A stretch of DNA of 64,000 bases from Bacillus salipaludis (GTDB lineage: Bacteria; Bacillota; Bacilli; Bacillales_B; DSM-18226): the NCBI RefSeq assembly GCF_004358205.1, contig NZ_SMYO01000002.1, forward strand, positions 124,001 through 188,000, read 5' to 3'. Positions 1 through 8,172 of the stretch are shown here, in pieces; within the stretch, counting starts at the first letter, position 1; every line of letters starts with the position of its first letter. The position numbers and the translations under genes are program-made. The notes beneath the pieces were generated by a model. The model saw only the letters and a list, made by a program, of their open reading frames with translations, was not told the DNA's origin and did not search any database.

Positions 1-119
1 TTTTCAAAATTAAAGAAACAAGAAATGATTGATATGAAATCAAGGAAAATCGTGATCCTTGACTGGTGCCGGTTCTGTACTTTGCTGCATCCGGATTTAT
101 AAGGTGTGGTGGTTGCTTC

Positions 120-211
120 GCAGATAAAAAGGTGATTCTCGCAGATAACAACAGCTTTTACACAGATAAATTGGTCCGGAACGCAGATAAATGTTCCTTT
201 TTCGCAGATAA
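120..211 (+). repeat. 21-nt periodic array 1, core GCAGATAA, five units
   Basis: The octamer GCAGATAA (third unit ACAGATAA) starts at 120, 141, 162, 183 and 204, exactly 21 nt apart each time. The 13 nt between cores differ completely from unit to unit. The array lies just beyond the terminator of bshB2. An open frame across it exists only because the period is a multiple of three. The same core forms array 2 near 28.4 kb. Confidence 0.85.
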
Positions 212-213
212 TT

Positions 214-253
214 TAAAAAAACTGCCCCCAATTGCTGGGGCAGTCTTTATTTT
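214..253 (-). terminator. Rho-independent terminator of bshB2
   Basis: Read on the minus strand, ACTGCCCC pairs with GGGGCAGT around a short loop (stem 221-244) and is followed by a run of seven T. The stem begins directly after the bshB2 stop codon. Confidence 0.85.
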
Positions 254-918
254 GCGAATTTATAAGTCCAAAATCGTTCATTGTTGATCCATGCCAGAAC
301 TTGCGGATCTTGATTTTTGAGTTTTTCGGTCATATCGCCCAGCATTTGCTCGGTTTGTGATCGGTGCGCGCGCATGGCGGCAAGTTTTTTATCGGCAACA
401 GCGGAGATATTATTGATAATATCGGCTTCACCAAGCTCCTCTAAGCAATTATTGGAAAAGGCTACGCAGTGTAATTTTGGCCGTGCGGCAGCAGGGATTT
501 TTTCGACAGCCCGAACGACGGCCGCACCGGTGGCCTCATGGTCGGGATGAACGGAATAGCCTGGATAGAACGTGATAATGAGCGATGGGTTCAACTCATC
601 AATTAACGACGAAATAACATTTGTCAGCTTTTCTTCATCCTCGAACTCAACGGTTTTATCACGGAAGCCAAGCATCCGTAAATCCTGGATGCCAAGGGCG
701 TTTGCTGCGTTTTTCAGCTCTTCTTTTCTGATTTTTGGCAGGTTTTCTCTGTTTGTGAAAAGGGGATTCCCCATGTTACGTCCCATTTCCCCTAATGTTA
801 AACAAGCATAAGTGACAGGGGTTCCATTTTCGACATGGGTGGCAATAGTGCCGGATACCCCAAATGCTTCGTCATCTGGATGCGGAAAAACGACTAAGAC
901 TTGACGCTCTTTTTCCAT
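247..918 (-). CDS. bshB2: Bacillithiol biosynthesis deacetylase BshB2
   Basis: 223-residue cytosolic zinc-dependent deacetylase of the PIG-L/LmbE family. It would remove the acetyl group from GlcNAc-malate to give GlcN-malate in bacillithiol synthesis. The metal-binding PHPDDE motif lies at about residues 12-17 and a second motif, HPDHE, at about 123-127; both are intact. Length is normal for the family. It is followed at once by a strong terminator. The adjacent minus-strand gene encodes the DUF1806 protein YojF, the same pairing as yojF-yojG in B. subtilis, which separates BshB2 from the BshB1 paralogue. The function is from family knowledge; the catalytic motif is seen directly. Confidence 0.9.
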   Translation of the reverse strand: MEKERQVLVVFPHPDDEAFGVSGTIATHVENGTPVTYACLTLGEMGRNMGNPLFTNRENLPKIRKEELKNAANALGIQDLRMLGFRDKTVEFEDEEKLTNVISSLIDELNPSLIITFYPGYSVHPDHEATGAAVVRAVEKIPAAARPKLHCVAFSNNCLEELGEADIINNISAVADKKLAAMRAHRSQTEQMLGDMTEKLKNQDPQVLAWINNERFWTYKFAK

Positions 919-964
919 TACGGTGTTTCTCCTTTCTGGAATATCAGAATTTATTTAATGTACT

Positions 965-1075
965 TTGAGAATGGTCCAGCGCAAGCGTCCAGACCCTGCC
1001 AATGAAGTCAAAGAACGACTTCACTGTCAGGACCTCCAGCACTTGTCTTAGGCTGAGCAAGGCGCTTCCGCATTT
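965..1075. repeat. Dispersed repeat family B, copy 1
   Basis: Begins with a GAGAATGGTCCAGCGC-like end and finishes with AAGGCGCTTCCGC. The interior holds an inverted pair, GAAGTCAAAGAACGACTTC. It lies between bshB2 and yojF. The same ends occur at 9239, 12881, 18627 (reversed), 36504 (reversed) and 50375. Confidence 0.75.
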
Positions 1076-1076
1076 C

Positions 1077-1424
1077 TTATTCAAATGGAGTGGTGCTGAT
1101 TTCTAAGGCAACGGCAAGTTTTCCTTTACTGTCGTGGCCGGCAAGCAACAGGCGGTTTTGTTCATCGATTTCAAAATGGGTGAGCCCTTCTGCATAGACC
1201 CAGCCAAGGTTGATTTTTAAGCCAATCCGATATGGGCCGTTTCCGGTGATTTTTCCTAGTTCATATTGAACAAGGGCATTGCGGATATAGGCACCAGCTG
1301 AAAAAAAGGATTGATCAAAGTGTGAGGCATAGGCACCATTTGTGGTTTCTAGGTGAAGATAGACATCTTTATGGGCATAGTGGTTGATTGCTTCCTGGAC
1401 TTTGGCTACATCAATTGTTTCCAT
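1077..1424 (-). CDS. yojF: YojF-like DUF1806 protein
   Basis: 115-residue soluble protein with no membrane segment, signal peptide or recognisable catalytic motif. It matches the DUF1806 family typified by YojF, whose gene usually neighbours bshB2 (yojG). A role linked to bacillithiol is suggested only by this conserved neighbourhood. A good ribosome-binding sequence (AAAGGAGCC on the minus strand) precedes the ATG. It lies upstream of bshB2 on the same strand, separated by a family-B repeat of about 110 bp, so the two may still be co-transcribed. The molecular role is unknown. Confidence 0.8.
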   Translation of the reverse strand: METIDVAKVQEAINHYAHKDVYLHLETTNGAYASHFDQSFFSAGAYIRNALVQYELGKITGNGPYRIGLKINLGWVYAEGLTHFEIDEQNRLLLAGHDSKGKLAVALEISTTPFE

Positions 1425-1710
1425 AACCTGAGGCTCCTTTCCCGATATTAAATGTATGATTTCTACTTTTCTATTGTAATTAATAATGTAACTATCATAC
1501 TAAAATCAATTGAAAAAAGCGAAGGGAACGCTTAAAAAAGTGGTGTGGGCTGAGTATGAGTGTCAATGGTTGTTTGAAGTGCTTCGATTGTTGTTAAGCG
1601 GGTTGGAATTGTCATATAGAGCGCTGCAATTGTCAAAGAACCCTTTTTCTGCTGTTAAATAGGTAACAAGTGTATTAAAATGGGTAAAACAAATACTTAT
1701 GGGGTGCATT

Positions 1711-2310
1711 ATGAAGGCGGCATCAATTATTTTATCCGGCGGTAAATCAAGCCGGATGGGTACCAATAAAGCCCTTTTAAAAATAAACGAAAAAACCAAC
1801 ATCGAGCGGTTGGTGGAAGAACTGAAGAGGGTTTTTTCAGAAATCATCCTTGTGACCAATCATCCTGATGAATATCGGTTTTTAGGAGTAAAGATGGTTT
1901 CTGACCGATTTCCCGGGCTGGGACCGTTAGCCGGTCTTCATGCGGGGCTGCAAGAGTCGACACAGGAAGTGAATGTGGCCGTGGCCTGCGATATGCCGTT
2001 TGTTTCTGGCGAACTTGCTGAAAAAATTGCAGCAAAACTTGGCAGCTTTGATGCAGCCATCCCTGTCATTGACGGAAAGAAACAACCATTATTCGCAGCC
2101 TATCGCAGATGTATTTTACCAGTGGTAGAGGCAAGTCTTGAAAAAAGAAACCTCCGGATGACACAGCTTTTTGACGACCTTCAGGTTCTATATTTAACGG
2201 AAGAGGACCTTCCGGGATACAGCAAACCGAGACTTAAGCGTACTTTTTTCAATATGAACTACCCGGAGGAATACGAAAAAGCAAAAAACTGGGCAGATGG
2301 AGATAACTGA
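1711..2310 (+). CDS. mobA: Molybdenum cofactor guanylyltransferase MobA
   Basis: About 199 residues. MobA transfers GMP from GTP to molybdopterin to form the dinucleotide cofactor. The N-terminal nucleotide-binding signature LSGGKSSRMGTNKALL is complete and the later ACDMPFV metal-binding motif is present. An in-frame ATG exists at 1699, but 1711 is preferred because GGGGTG lies 4-5 nt upstream of it and the protein then begins MKAASIILSGG as in homologues. It heads a molybdenum-cofactor cluster with moaE, moaD and a ThiF/MoeB enzyme, all on the plus strand. moaA, moaC and moeA are not in the window. Confidence 0.88.
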   Translation: MKAASIILSGGKSSRMGTNKALLKINEKTNIERLVEELKRVFSEIILVTNHPDEYRFLGVKMVSDRFPGLGPLAGLHAGLQESTQEVNVAVACDMPFVSGELAEKIAAKLGSFDAAIPVIDGKKQPLFAAYRRCILPVVEASLEKRNLRMTQLFDDLQVLYLTEEDLPGYSKPRLKRTFFNMNYPEEYEKAKNWADGDN

Positions 2311-2385
2311 CAATTAAGATTATTTGCCGAGGCTGGTCTAAAGCAATATAATAACGATAAAATGCCGTGCAAAAGGGGTGATAAA

Positions 2386-2850
2386 TTGAACTATAAAATA
2401 TCGAAGGAGCCGATTCAAATTCAGGCGGTGATCGATAAGGTGATCCAACGTGAAGCTGGGGCGATTACCACTTTTATCGGTACAGTCCGTGAATTAACAA
2501 AAGGCAAGAAAACCTTGTTTCTTATATATGAGGCCTATGAGGCGATGGCCGTGAAAAAATTAGAACAGATCGGTCAAGAGATTGAACAGCGCTGGGAAGG
2601 CTCAAAGGTAGCCATCACGCACCGCGTTGGCAAGCTGGATATTACCGATGTCGCGGTCGTCATCGCCGTTTCAACGCCGCACCGTGCTGACGCCTATGAG
2701 GCGAACCGCTATGCAATTGAACGAATTAAAGAGATCGTTCCTATTTGGAAAAAGGAACATTGGGCAGATGGAGAAGAGTGGATGGGAAATCAACTTGAAA
2801 CCGTTGAATACCCGTCTGGAAAACCGGAGGAGGAAGACTTACATGAATAA
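2386..2850 (+). CDS. moaE: Molybdopterin synthase catalytic subunit MoaE
   Basis: About 154 residues. MoaE is the large subunit of molybdopterin synthase, which inserts the dithiolene sulfurs into precursor Z using thiocarboxylated MoaD. Conserved stretches GAITTFIGTVRE, HRVGKLDITDVAVVIAVSTPHR and PIWKKEHWADG are visible and contain the active-site lysines. An upstream ATG at 2362 is open, but TTG at 2386 is preferred: AAGGGGTG ends 5 nt before it and the product then starts NYKISKEPI as expected. Its stop overlaps the moaD start by 8 bp, consistent with coupled translation of the two subunits. Confidence 0.88.
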   Translation: MNYKISKEPIQIQAVIDKVIQREAGAITTFIGTVRELTKGKKTLFLIYEAYEAMAVKKLEQIGQEIEQRWEGSKVAITHRVGKLDITDVAVVIAVSTPHRADAYEANRYAIERIKEIVPIWKKEHWADGEEWMGNQLETVEYPSGKPEEEDLHE

Positions 2851-3076
2851 GGTGCTGTTTTTTGCACATTTACGTGATGTTGTGGGGGAAGAATCATTAG
2901 CATTAAACGCGGCTGGTAAAACGGTCTCCGATTTGAAAATTGAACTGACCGCAATCTATAATTTGCCGAAAATGGAAACCGTGATGACGGCAATAAATGA
3001 AGAATTTGCATCAAATGATGAGGTCATCAGCGAAGGTGACGTTATTGCTTTTATCCCACCCGTTAGTGGCGGTTGA
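2843..3076 (+). CDS. moaD: Molybdopterin synthase sulfur carrier subunit MoaD
   Basis: 77-residue ubiquitin-like sulfur carrier. It ends in the diagnostic Gly-Gly (PPVSGG) that is adenylated and thiocarboxylated before sulfur transfer in MoaE. The start is the ATG that overlaps the moaE stop, with a strong GGAGGAGGAAG ribosome-binding sequence inside moaE. The longer open frame upstream is only a shadow of moaE. The following MoeB/ThiF enzyme is the expected activating partner. Confidence 0.9.
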   Translation: MNKVLFFAHLRDVVGEESLALNAAGKTVSDLKIELTAIYNLPKMETVMTAINEEFASNDEVISEGDVIAFIPPVSGG

Positions 3077-3097
3077 TTTCTAGGAAGGGGTTTACAA

Positions 3098-4117
3098 ATG
3101 AATGATCGTTATTCGCGGCAGATTCTCTTTCCAGGAATCGGACAAGATGGTCAGGAGAAGATTCGCCGTAAGCATGTGCTGATGGTTGGCGCCGGAGCTC
3201 TTGGTTCCGGGAACGCCGAAATCTTGGTGCGGGCTGGTGTCGGGAAACTGACCATCATTGACCGTGATTATGTCGAGTCTAGTAATCTTCAGCGTCAGCA
3301 GCTATATACAGAGGAGGATGTTGCGGCAAAGCTTCCGAAGGCGGCGGCGGCTGAAAAACGCTTAAAAGCGGTTAATTCGGATGTTGAAATTGTCTCTGTA
3401 ATTGGCGAAGCAACCGCCGAATGGCTCGAAGAAACAGCCCGTGAGGTCGACCTTATCATCGATGCTACGGATAATTTTGAAATTCGCATGATTATCAATG
3501 ATATTTCGCAAAAGTACAAGGTTCCATGGATTTATGGGGCCTGCGTTGGCAGCTTCGGAATGAGTTTTTCAATTCTTCCTGGAGAAACACCTTGTTTAAA
3601 TTGCTTGCTGCGTACGATTCCACTCCAGGGGATGACGTGTGATACAGGCGGGATTATTTCACCAGCCGTGCAGATGGTGATTGCCCATCAAACGGCGGAG
3701 GCATTAAAGATCCTTGTCGAGGATTGGGCAGCTGTTAGATCGTCGTTTGTCAGCTTTGATTTGTGGCGGAATCAATACACCAGCATGAAAATGTCCAAGG
3801 CGAAATTTGCCGGTTGCTTGTCCTGCGGTGAGAGTCCGACCTATCCTTATTTGGATCAGGAAAATACCACGAAAACGACTGTGCTTTGCGGCAGGGATAC
3901 GGTACAAATCCGTCCAGCAAGTCAAAGGGAGCTTTCACTTGAAAAATTGGCGGATCAGCTTCGTTCATTGGGATATACAGTAAAAGGGAATCCGTATTTG
4001 TTATCGGTTGAAATGGGGGAAGAGCGCATGGTGGTCTTTAAAGACGGCCGTGCCCTTATTCATGGAACAAAGGATTTGATGCACGCAAAATCCATCTATC
4101 AGCGGATTTTAGGATAG
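3098..4117 (+). CDS. moeB: MoeB/ThiF-family sulfur carrier adenylyltransferase
   Basis: 339 residues. The E1-like adenylyltransferase domain shows the nucleotide-binding GAGALGSGNAEILVRAGVG, the DRDYVESSNLQRQ motif and the IDATDNFE loop. Structural zinc cysteines appear as CLNC near residue 168 and CLSC near residue 243. The C-terminal 90 residues are not a rhodanese domain, unlike some longer MoeB/MoeZ proteins. Position right after moaD argues that it adenylates the MoaD C terminus; ThiF-type activity on ThiS cannot be excluded. SD AGGAAGGGG precedes the ATG. The cluster ends at a terminator 4 nt later. Confidence 0.85.
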   Translation: MNDRYSRQILFPGIGQDGQEKIRRKHVLMVGAGALGSGNAEILVRAGVGKLTIIDRDYVESSNLQRQQLYTEEDVAAKLPKAAAAEKRLKAVNSDVEIVSVIGEATAEWLEETAREVDLIIDATDNFEIRMIINDISQKYKVPWIYGACVGSFGMSFSILPGETPCLNCLLRTIPLQGMTCDTGGIISPAVQMVIAHQTAEALKILVEDWAAVRSSFVSFDLWRNQYTSMKMSKAKFAGCLSCGESPTYPYLDQENTTKTTVLCGRDTVQIRPASQRELSLEKLADQLRSLGYTVKGNPYLLSVEMGEERMVVFKDGRALIHGTKDLMHAKSIYQRILG

Positions 4118-4120
4118 GAA

Positions 4121-4150
4121 GGGGAGACTGAACAATACAGTCTCTTTTTT
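4121..4150 (+). terminator. Terminator of the moa/mob cluster
   Basis: GAGACTG pairs with CAGTCTC over a 7-nt loop, followed by six T. Confidence 0.85.
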
Positions 4151-4235
4151 ATAGGATGCTAAAATCTGACATGTTTCACGTGGAACATTAAGGATTTTGT
4201 CGTAAGATGTTAGGAAATGAGAGGTGTTAGGATTT

Positions 4236-4544
4236 TTGAATATTTCTGTTCAAAAGCTATTAGAGAAAATGGAAGATGAGTTGCAGTCTGCCAAGCGAAG
4301 CGCCAAGGGTGAAAGCTTGCGGGAACGGGTTTACTCTATTAAAATATTATGCGAACTCATCCTCGAAGAAAAAGCGGATATGCCAGTACAGGCAGCTGTA
4401 TCTAATCCTCCTGTTGTTCAACAGCCGATGGTGGTACAGCCTGCTTTTCAGCAACCTATGTTTCAACAACCGGCCGCGATTAATCAGCCAAAGAAACTGG
4501 ATATGGGTGATGATGCGAACGGAGATTCACTGTTTGACTTTTAA
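4236..4544 (+). CDS. ywdI: YwdI-like DUF5327 protein
   Basis: About 102 residues, no signal peptide. The N-terminal half is charged and probably helical (KLLEKMEDEL...). The C-terminal half is a Pro/Gln/Val-rich low-complexity tract (VVQQPMVVQPAFQQPM) ending in an acidic tail. It resembles the DUF5327/YwdI family and lies next to ywdK and gerQ as in B. subtilis. The frame also opens at GTG 4224, but TTG 4236 gives the product MNISVQKLLEKM and has GAGAGGTG at suitable distance. No biochemical function is known. Confidence 0.65.
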   Translation: MNISVQKLLEKMEDELQSAKRSAKGESLRERVYSIKILCELILEEKADMPVQAAVSNPPVVQQPMVVQPAFQQPMFQQPAAINQPKKLDMGDDANGDSLFDF

Positions 4545-4602
4545 ATGTTTGGCTTTTGCATAAAGAGAAACTGTGTGAATAGTCATTGTTAATGTAACTA
4601 TA

Positions 4603-4790
4603 TTGATTGGAGCGGAAGGCACGAAGACTCCTCGAAAATGCTAACGCATTTTCTTCGTGCGTGGGCTGATTCAAGGAAGCAATTCAGTGTCCTGCGGAAG
4701 GACGGAGCAAGGGAGACCCCGCAGGCGCCAAAGCGCCGAGGAGGCTCCCAGGACCGCCCGCGAACCGCTTGTGCCTGGAGCGCAAATCAT
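4603..4790. repeat. Dispersed repeat family A, long form, copy 1
   Basis: Starts TTGATTGGAGCGGAAGG and ends CTGGAGCGCAAATCA, so the outer ends are inverted and GGAGCG is directly repeated. The interior contains GACCCCGCAGG and GCGCCGAGGAGGCTC. It carries a 61-nt insert after GACTCCT compared with the short form at 5320. Confidence 0.8.
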
Positions 4791-4832
4791 TAAGCAAATT
4801 TAACACAGAGGAAAGAAAAGAGGGAAAATAAG

Positions 4833-5204
4833 ATGAAGGCTTTCATTATTGTAGGGGCAATTAATGCCTTTTTGGCGGTGGCGCTGGGGGCTTTTGGGGC
4901 TCACGGACTGAAGGATAAGCTAGATGCGCATTATTTAGAAATTTGGAAAACGGGCGTTACCTATCAAATGTTTCATGCAATTGGAATTTTGGTTGTCGGT
5001 CTTCTGCTTGCAAAGGTGGCGGACAGTTCATTATTTACTTGGTCCGGCTGGCTGATGCTGATTGGGATCATTTTCTTCAGTGGCAGCTTGTATGTGTTAA
5101 GTGTAACGAAGATTGGTATTTTAGGGGCGATTACACCGATTGGCGGCGTTTGCTTTTTAGCAGCGTGGATTCTAGTAATAGTCGGGGCTGTAAAACATTT
5201 ATAA
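4833..5204 (+). CDS. ywdK: DUF423 membrane protein YwdK
   Basis: 123 residues with four hydrophobic segments (about 1-22, 42-62, 67-88, 95-120), so an integral membrane protein. It carries the family signature ALGAFGAHGLKD near the N terminus. DUF423 proteins are widespread and uncharacterised. It lies between ywdI and gerQ as in B. subtilis; ywdJ, present there, is absent here and the gap is filled by a family-A repeat. GAGGAAAG precedes the ATG. Confidence 0.82.
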   Translation: MKAFIIVGAINAFLAVALGAFGAHGLKDKLDAHYLEIWKTGVTYQMFHAIGILVVGLLLAKVADSSLFTWSGWLMLIGIIFFSGSLYVLSVTKIGILGAITPIGGVCFLAAWILVIVGAVKHL

Positions 5205-5319
5205 GAAACGGACATTGGGGCAAGCTCCAATGTCTTTTTGTGTGGAGAAGGCTAATACATAGTACTGTACTAGCAAGAAAAATCTACTGGTAACCTCTTT
5301 CAAGGGTTTACTAAGCATA

Positions 5320-5446
5320 TTGATTGGAGCGAAAGGCGCGAGACTCCTGCGGGATTACGGGGCAGATGGGACCCCGCAGTCGCTTAAGCGCCGAGGAGGC
5401 TCACCGAACCCGCCCGCGAACCGCTTGTGCCTGGAGCGGAAATCAA
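5320..5446. repeat. Dispersed repeat family A, short form, copy 2
   Basis: About 127 bp with the same ends as copy 1 (TTGATTGGAGCG at the left, TGGAGCGGAAATCAA at the right) but without the 61-nt insert. It contains GACCCCGCAG and GCGCCGAGGAGGCTCACC. Confidence 0.8.
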
Positions 5447-5465
5447 CCCAAGCCTTCTAAAAAAG

Positions 5466-5496
5466 AAAACACCAATTGAGGACCAATTGGTGTTGT
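5466..5496 (-). terminator. Terminator of gerQ
   Basis: ACACCAATTG and CAATTGGTGT form a long stem. On the minus strand it is followed by TTTTCTTTTTT. Confidence 0.85.
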
Positions 5497-5502
5497 TTAA
5501 GT

Positions 5503-5967
5503 TTATCTTGGCGGGTAGGTGCCTAGGTTCGGCCCACTTCCGAATGGGTATTCATATTCAATTTCCTCACTGAAGGTAATGTAGTCAACGGCTACCATTG
5601 GGATGAGGAAACGGGCGCCTGATTGTGGATCGCTAAGGATAACATGGTCCCGCCCTGCGGCCTCAATGATGCCTTTGAAGGTTTTGGCATTCCACTGGCT
5701 GTTGCCTTCGAAGGTGGCATACACGGTGACAAGTTTGCCCTTATTTAACCGTAAAATGTTTTCGATGTAGGATTGCTCAATCGGCAATTGGCCAGGCAAG
5801 CTTGTTCCTGGTCCACCAGGTGTGGGTGTTAATCCACCTCCAGTGCCAGCTGGCGGAAATGAGGTTACGCCAGTCTGCGGGAAGAACGCTTGCTGCTGCG
5901 GCTGTGCTCCCGGTTGTCCGGCTGCTCCTGTATAGGGCTGAAACCCTTGTGGATAGTATTGACTCAT
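5503..5967 (-). CDS. gerQ: Spore coat protein GerQ
   Basis: 154 residues. GerQ is an inner spore coat protein needed for the cortex hydrolase CwlJ and is crosslinked by transglutaminase during coat maturation. The N-terminal 65 residues are rich in Gln, Pro, Gly and Thr (YPQGFQPYTGAAGQ), which suits a transglutaminase substrate. The C-terminal conserved domain contains SYIENILRLNKGK and LIPMVAVDYITF. A strong GGAGGGG site precedes the ATG on the minus strand. The neighbours ywdK and hemQ match B. subtilis. A sigma-E promoter is expected, but no convincing one could be placed. Confidence 0.9.
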   Translation of the reverse strand: MSQYYPQGFQPYTGAAGQPGAQPQQQAFFPQTGVTSFPPAGTGGGLTPTPGGPGTSLPGQLPIEQSYIENILRLNKGKLVTVYATFEGNSQWNAKTFKGIIEAAGRDHVILSDPQSGARFLIPMVAVDYITFSEEIEYEYPFGSGPNLGTYPPR

Positions 5968-6170
5968 TATTTTCCCCTCCTAAATATGAATAACTCTAGG
6001 CTCAACATTCTATTCATACTCCACCCACCCCCATGTGGTACCAGTGGGGCAAGTGCAATTTTTATTGTCACCTCTCTTTACGAGATGGATAGAGTTTTTC
6101 TTAGACTCGCTGTTTTATAAGTATGTGGAGAGGAGAAAAAATATGACTTGCTTTGATTGATGAAAAATAA

Positions 6171-6198
6171 AAAAGTCCCCATGGCTGAGGACCTTTTT
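6171..6198 (-). terminator. Terminator of hemQ
   Basis: On the minus strand GTCCTC pairs with GGGGAC over AGCCAT (one G-T pair), followed by six T. Confidence 0.75.
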
Positions 6199-6201
6199 TG
6201 C

Positions 6202-6945
6202 TTAGACGTGAAAGAAGCCGGTTACGCGTTCTTCTTCAAGGATATTTCCGACGAAGAAGGTGCCGAATTCGCCATAGCGGGCACTGACTTCATCAAAGCG
6301 CATTTCATATATAAGCTTTTTAAATTGCAGGGCATCGTCCGCAAACAGGGTAACACCCCATTCGTAATCATCAAAACCAACGGATCCGGTAATGATTTGC
6401 TTCACTTTTCCAGCATATGTACGGCCAATCATTCCATGGCTGCGCATTAAATTTTTGCGCTCCTCCATCGGAAGCATGTACCAGTTATCATTGCCTTCGC
6501 GGCGCTTATCCATTGGATAGAAGCAAACATGCTTTGCTTTAGGCAATTTTGGATAAAGGCGAGCTACCATTTGCGGGTTCTGGTATGGATCTTCGCCCTG
6601 TGGCAAATAGTTGCTAAGCTCAACAACGGATACATAAGAATGTGCTGGAATCGTGAATTCAGCTAATTTTGTTTTGTTGAATTCGTTTTCAATTTCGTTC
6701 AACTCTTCCATACTTGGGCGCAGGATCATCATCATAAAATCAGCCTTTTGACCAACGATTGTATATAAGGCATGGCTGCCTTCATTGCGTTCTTGGGTGG
6801 TGTTCCACTTTTCAACTAGACTTAAAAACTCGTGGATGGCTGCTTGGCGTTCGTCGCTGGAGAGCATTTTCCAGGTTGTCCAATCAAATGTACGGAAATC
6901 ATGTAGGCAATACCAGCCCTCAAGTGTTTGTGCTGCTTCACTCAT
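6202..6945 (-). CDS. hemQ: Coproheme decarboxylase HemQ
   Basis: 247 residues, normal for the chlorite-dismutase-fold HemQ family. It catalyses the peroxide-dependent decarboxylation of coproheme III to heme b, the last step of the coproporphyrin-dependent heme pathway of Gram-positive bacteria. Conserved stretches include [13 protein letters not shown] near the N terminus, [17 protein letters not shown] with the substrate-handling tyrosine and arginine, and [10 protein letters not shown] with the following catalytic-face histidine region. TAAGGAGTGATATG gives a clear start. It is divergent from pta, as ywfI is from pta in B. subtilis. Confidence 0.92.
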   Translation of the reverse strand: MSEAAQTLEGWYCLHDFRTFDWTTWKMLSSDERQAAIHEFLSLVEKWNTTQERNEGSHALYTIVGQKADFMMMILRPSMEELNEIENEFNKTKLAEFTIPAHSYVSVVELSNYLPQGEDPYQNPQMVARLYPKLPKAKHVCFYPMDKRREGNDNWYMLPMEERKNLMRSHGMIGRTYAGKVKQIITGSVGFDDYEWGVTLFADDALQFKKLIYEMRFDEVSARYGEFGTFFVGNILEEERVTGFFHV

Positions 6946-7102
6946 TCATATCACTCCTTAATCAATTTTAACAATTTATACTATATCATAGTTTCACCAA
7001 GGGGCTTGGATAAAACACTTCATTTATAATAAAAGTGGTTAAATTTATAAAAAAGTGCAAATGCTAAAAATTAGATTGTTTTGAAAACAAAAACATTTAT
7101 TT

Positions 7103-7116
7103 TGAAAACGTTCTCT
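7103..7116 (+). promoter_or_regulatory. CRE-like site upstream of the pta promoter
   Basis: TGAAAACGTTCTCT differs at one position from the catabolite-responsive element consensus. Its centre is about 54 nt upstream of the predicted pta start point, the place where CcpA activates pta in B. subtilis. Activation here is inferred. Confidence 0.7.
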
Positions 7117-7129
7117 ATAAGGCTAGTCC

Positions 7130-7157
7130 TTGAATTTTCATTTTGGTTTTGTATGCT
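7130..7157 (+). promoter_or_regulatory. Predicted sigma-A promoter of pta
   Basis: TTGAAT (7130-7135) and TATGCT (7152-7157) with a 16-bp spacer. Its place 3' of the CRE-like site fits CcpA activation. Confidence 0.65.
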
Positions 7158-7189
7158 AAAAGAAGTAGGAGATAAAGGGAGGATTTATC

Positions 7190-8161
7190 GTGAGTGATTT
7201 ATTTGAAGGTTTAAAGCAAAAGATTGCCGGCCGCGATCTGAAAATTGTGTTTCCTGAAGGGCTGGATGAGCGGATTATCCGGGCTTGCGGCCGCCTCGCA
7301 GCGGAAAAATTAATGACACCGATTTTGGTTGGCAATATTGAACAAGTTCAAGCGAAGGCGAAAGAGCTTGGGGTTTCATTGGATGCGGCGGAAATTTATG
7401 ATCCTGCGACATATGCAGGAATGGATGAGCTTGTATCGGCGTTTGTGGACCGCCGTAAGGGTAAAGCTACTGAAGAAGATGCACGCAAGATCTTATTGGA
7501 TGAAAACTACTTTGGCACGATGCTTGTGTATTTAAACAAAGCGAACGGACTTGTCAGCGGTGCGGCCCACTCTACGGCCGATACGGTGCGCCCTGCGCTG
7601 CAAATTATTAAAACAAAGGAAGGCGTTCAAAAGACGTCAGGCGTGTTTATTATGGTTCGCGGTGATGAGAAATATGTGTTTGCGGATTGCGCGATCAATA
7701 TTGCCCCTGACAGCCAGGATTTAGCGGAGATTGCGATTGAAAGTGCGAAAACAGCGGCAATGTTTGACATTGACCCTCGGGTAGCGATGTTGAGTTTTTC
7801 GACGAAGGGTTCAGCAAAGTCTGAAGAGACTGAACGAGTAGTTGCTGCAGTTGAGGAAGCAAAGCGCCGTGAGCCATCGCTTGTTTTGGATGGTGAGTTC
7901 CAGTTTGATGCAGCCTTTGTACCGTCTGTGGCAAAAAGTAAGGCTCCGGGTTCTGTGTTGCAAGGGGATGCGAATGTATTTATTTTCCCAAGTCTTGAAG
8001 CAGGAAATATCGGTTATAAAATTGCGCAGCGCTTAGGAGGTTTTGAGGCAGTTGGGCCGATTTTACAAGGCTTGAATCAGCCGGTAAATGATTTGTCCCG
8101 CGGCTGTAATGAAGAAGATGTCTATAAGCTTGCACTGATTACAGCGGGGCAAGGATTATAA
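7190..8161 (+). CDS. pta: Phosphate acetyltransferase
   Basis: 323 residues, the usual length for the short, single-domain Pta. It interconverts acetyl-CoA plus phosphate and acetyl phosphate plus CoA in acetate overflow metabolism. Conserved segments include KIVFPEGLDERIIRAC at the N terminus, SGAAHSTADTVRPALQIIKT, and SKAPGSVLQGDANVFIFPSLEAGNIGYKIAQR near the C terminus. GGGAGG precedes the GTG start. Single gene: its own promoter with an upstream CRE, and a terminator 11 nt after the stop. Acetate kinase is not in the window. Confidence 0.95.
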   Translation: MSDLFEGLKQKIAGRDLKIVFPEGLDERIIRACGRLAAEKLMTPILVGNIEQVQAKAKELGVSLDAAEIYDPATYAGMDELVSAFVDRRKGKATEEDARKILLDENYFGTMLVYLNKANGLVSGAAHSTADTVRPALQIIKTKEGVQKTSGVFIMVRGDEKYVFADCAINIAPDSQDLAEIAIESAKTAAMFDIDPRVAMLSFSTKGSAKSEETERVVAAVEEAKRREPSLVLDGEFQFDAAFVPSVAKSKAPGSVLQGDANVFIFPSLEAGNIGYKIAQRLGGFEAVGPILQGLNQPVNDLSRGCNEEDVYKLALITAGQGL

Positions 8162-8172
8162 TAGATTGTGTG

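Noticed and set aside
120..211. Possible CRISPR array
   Set aside because: Repeats of 8 nt and spacers of 13 nt are far too short, there are no cas genes, and the cores are locus-specific.
66..287. Open frame on the plus strand with repeated ADK/ADN units
   Set aside because: It is array 1 read through; 21 nt is a multiple of three, so the core repeats every seven residues. It has no ribosome-binding site and runs into the bshB2 terminator.
1563..1859. 98-residue minus-strand frame overlapping mobA
   Set aside because: Overlaps the clearly coding N terminus of mobA and has no recognisable product or ribosome-binding site.
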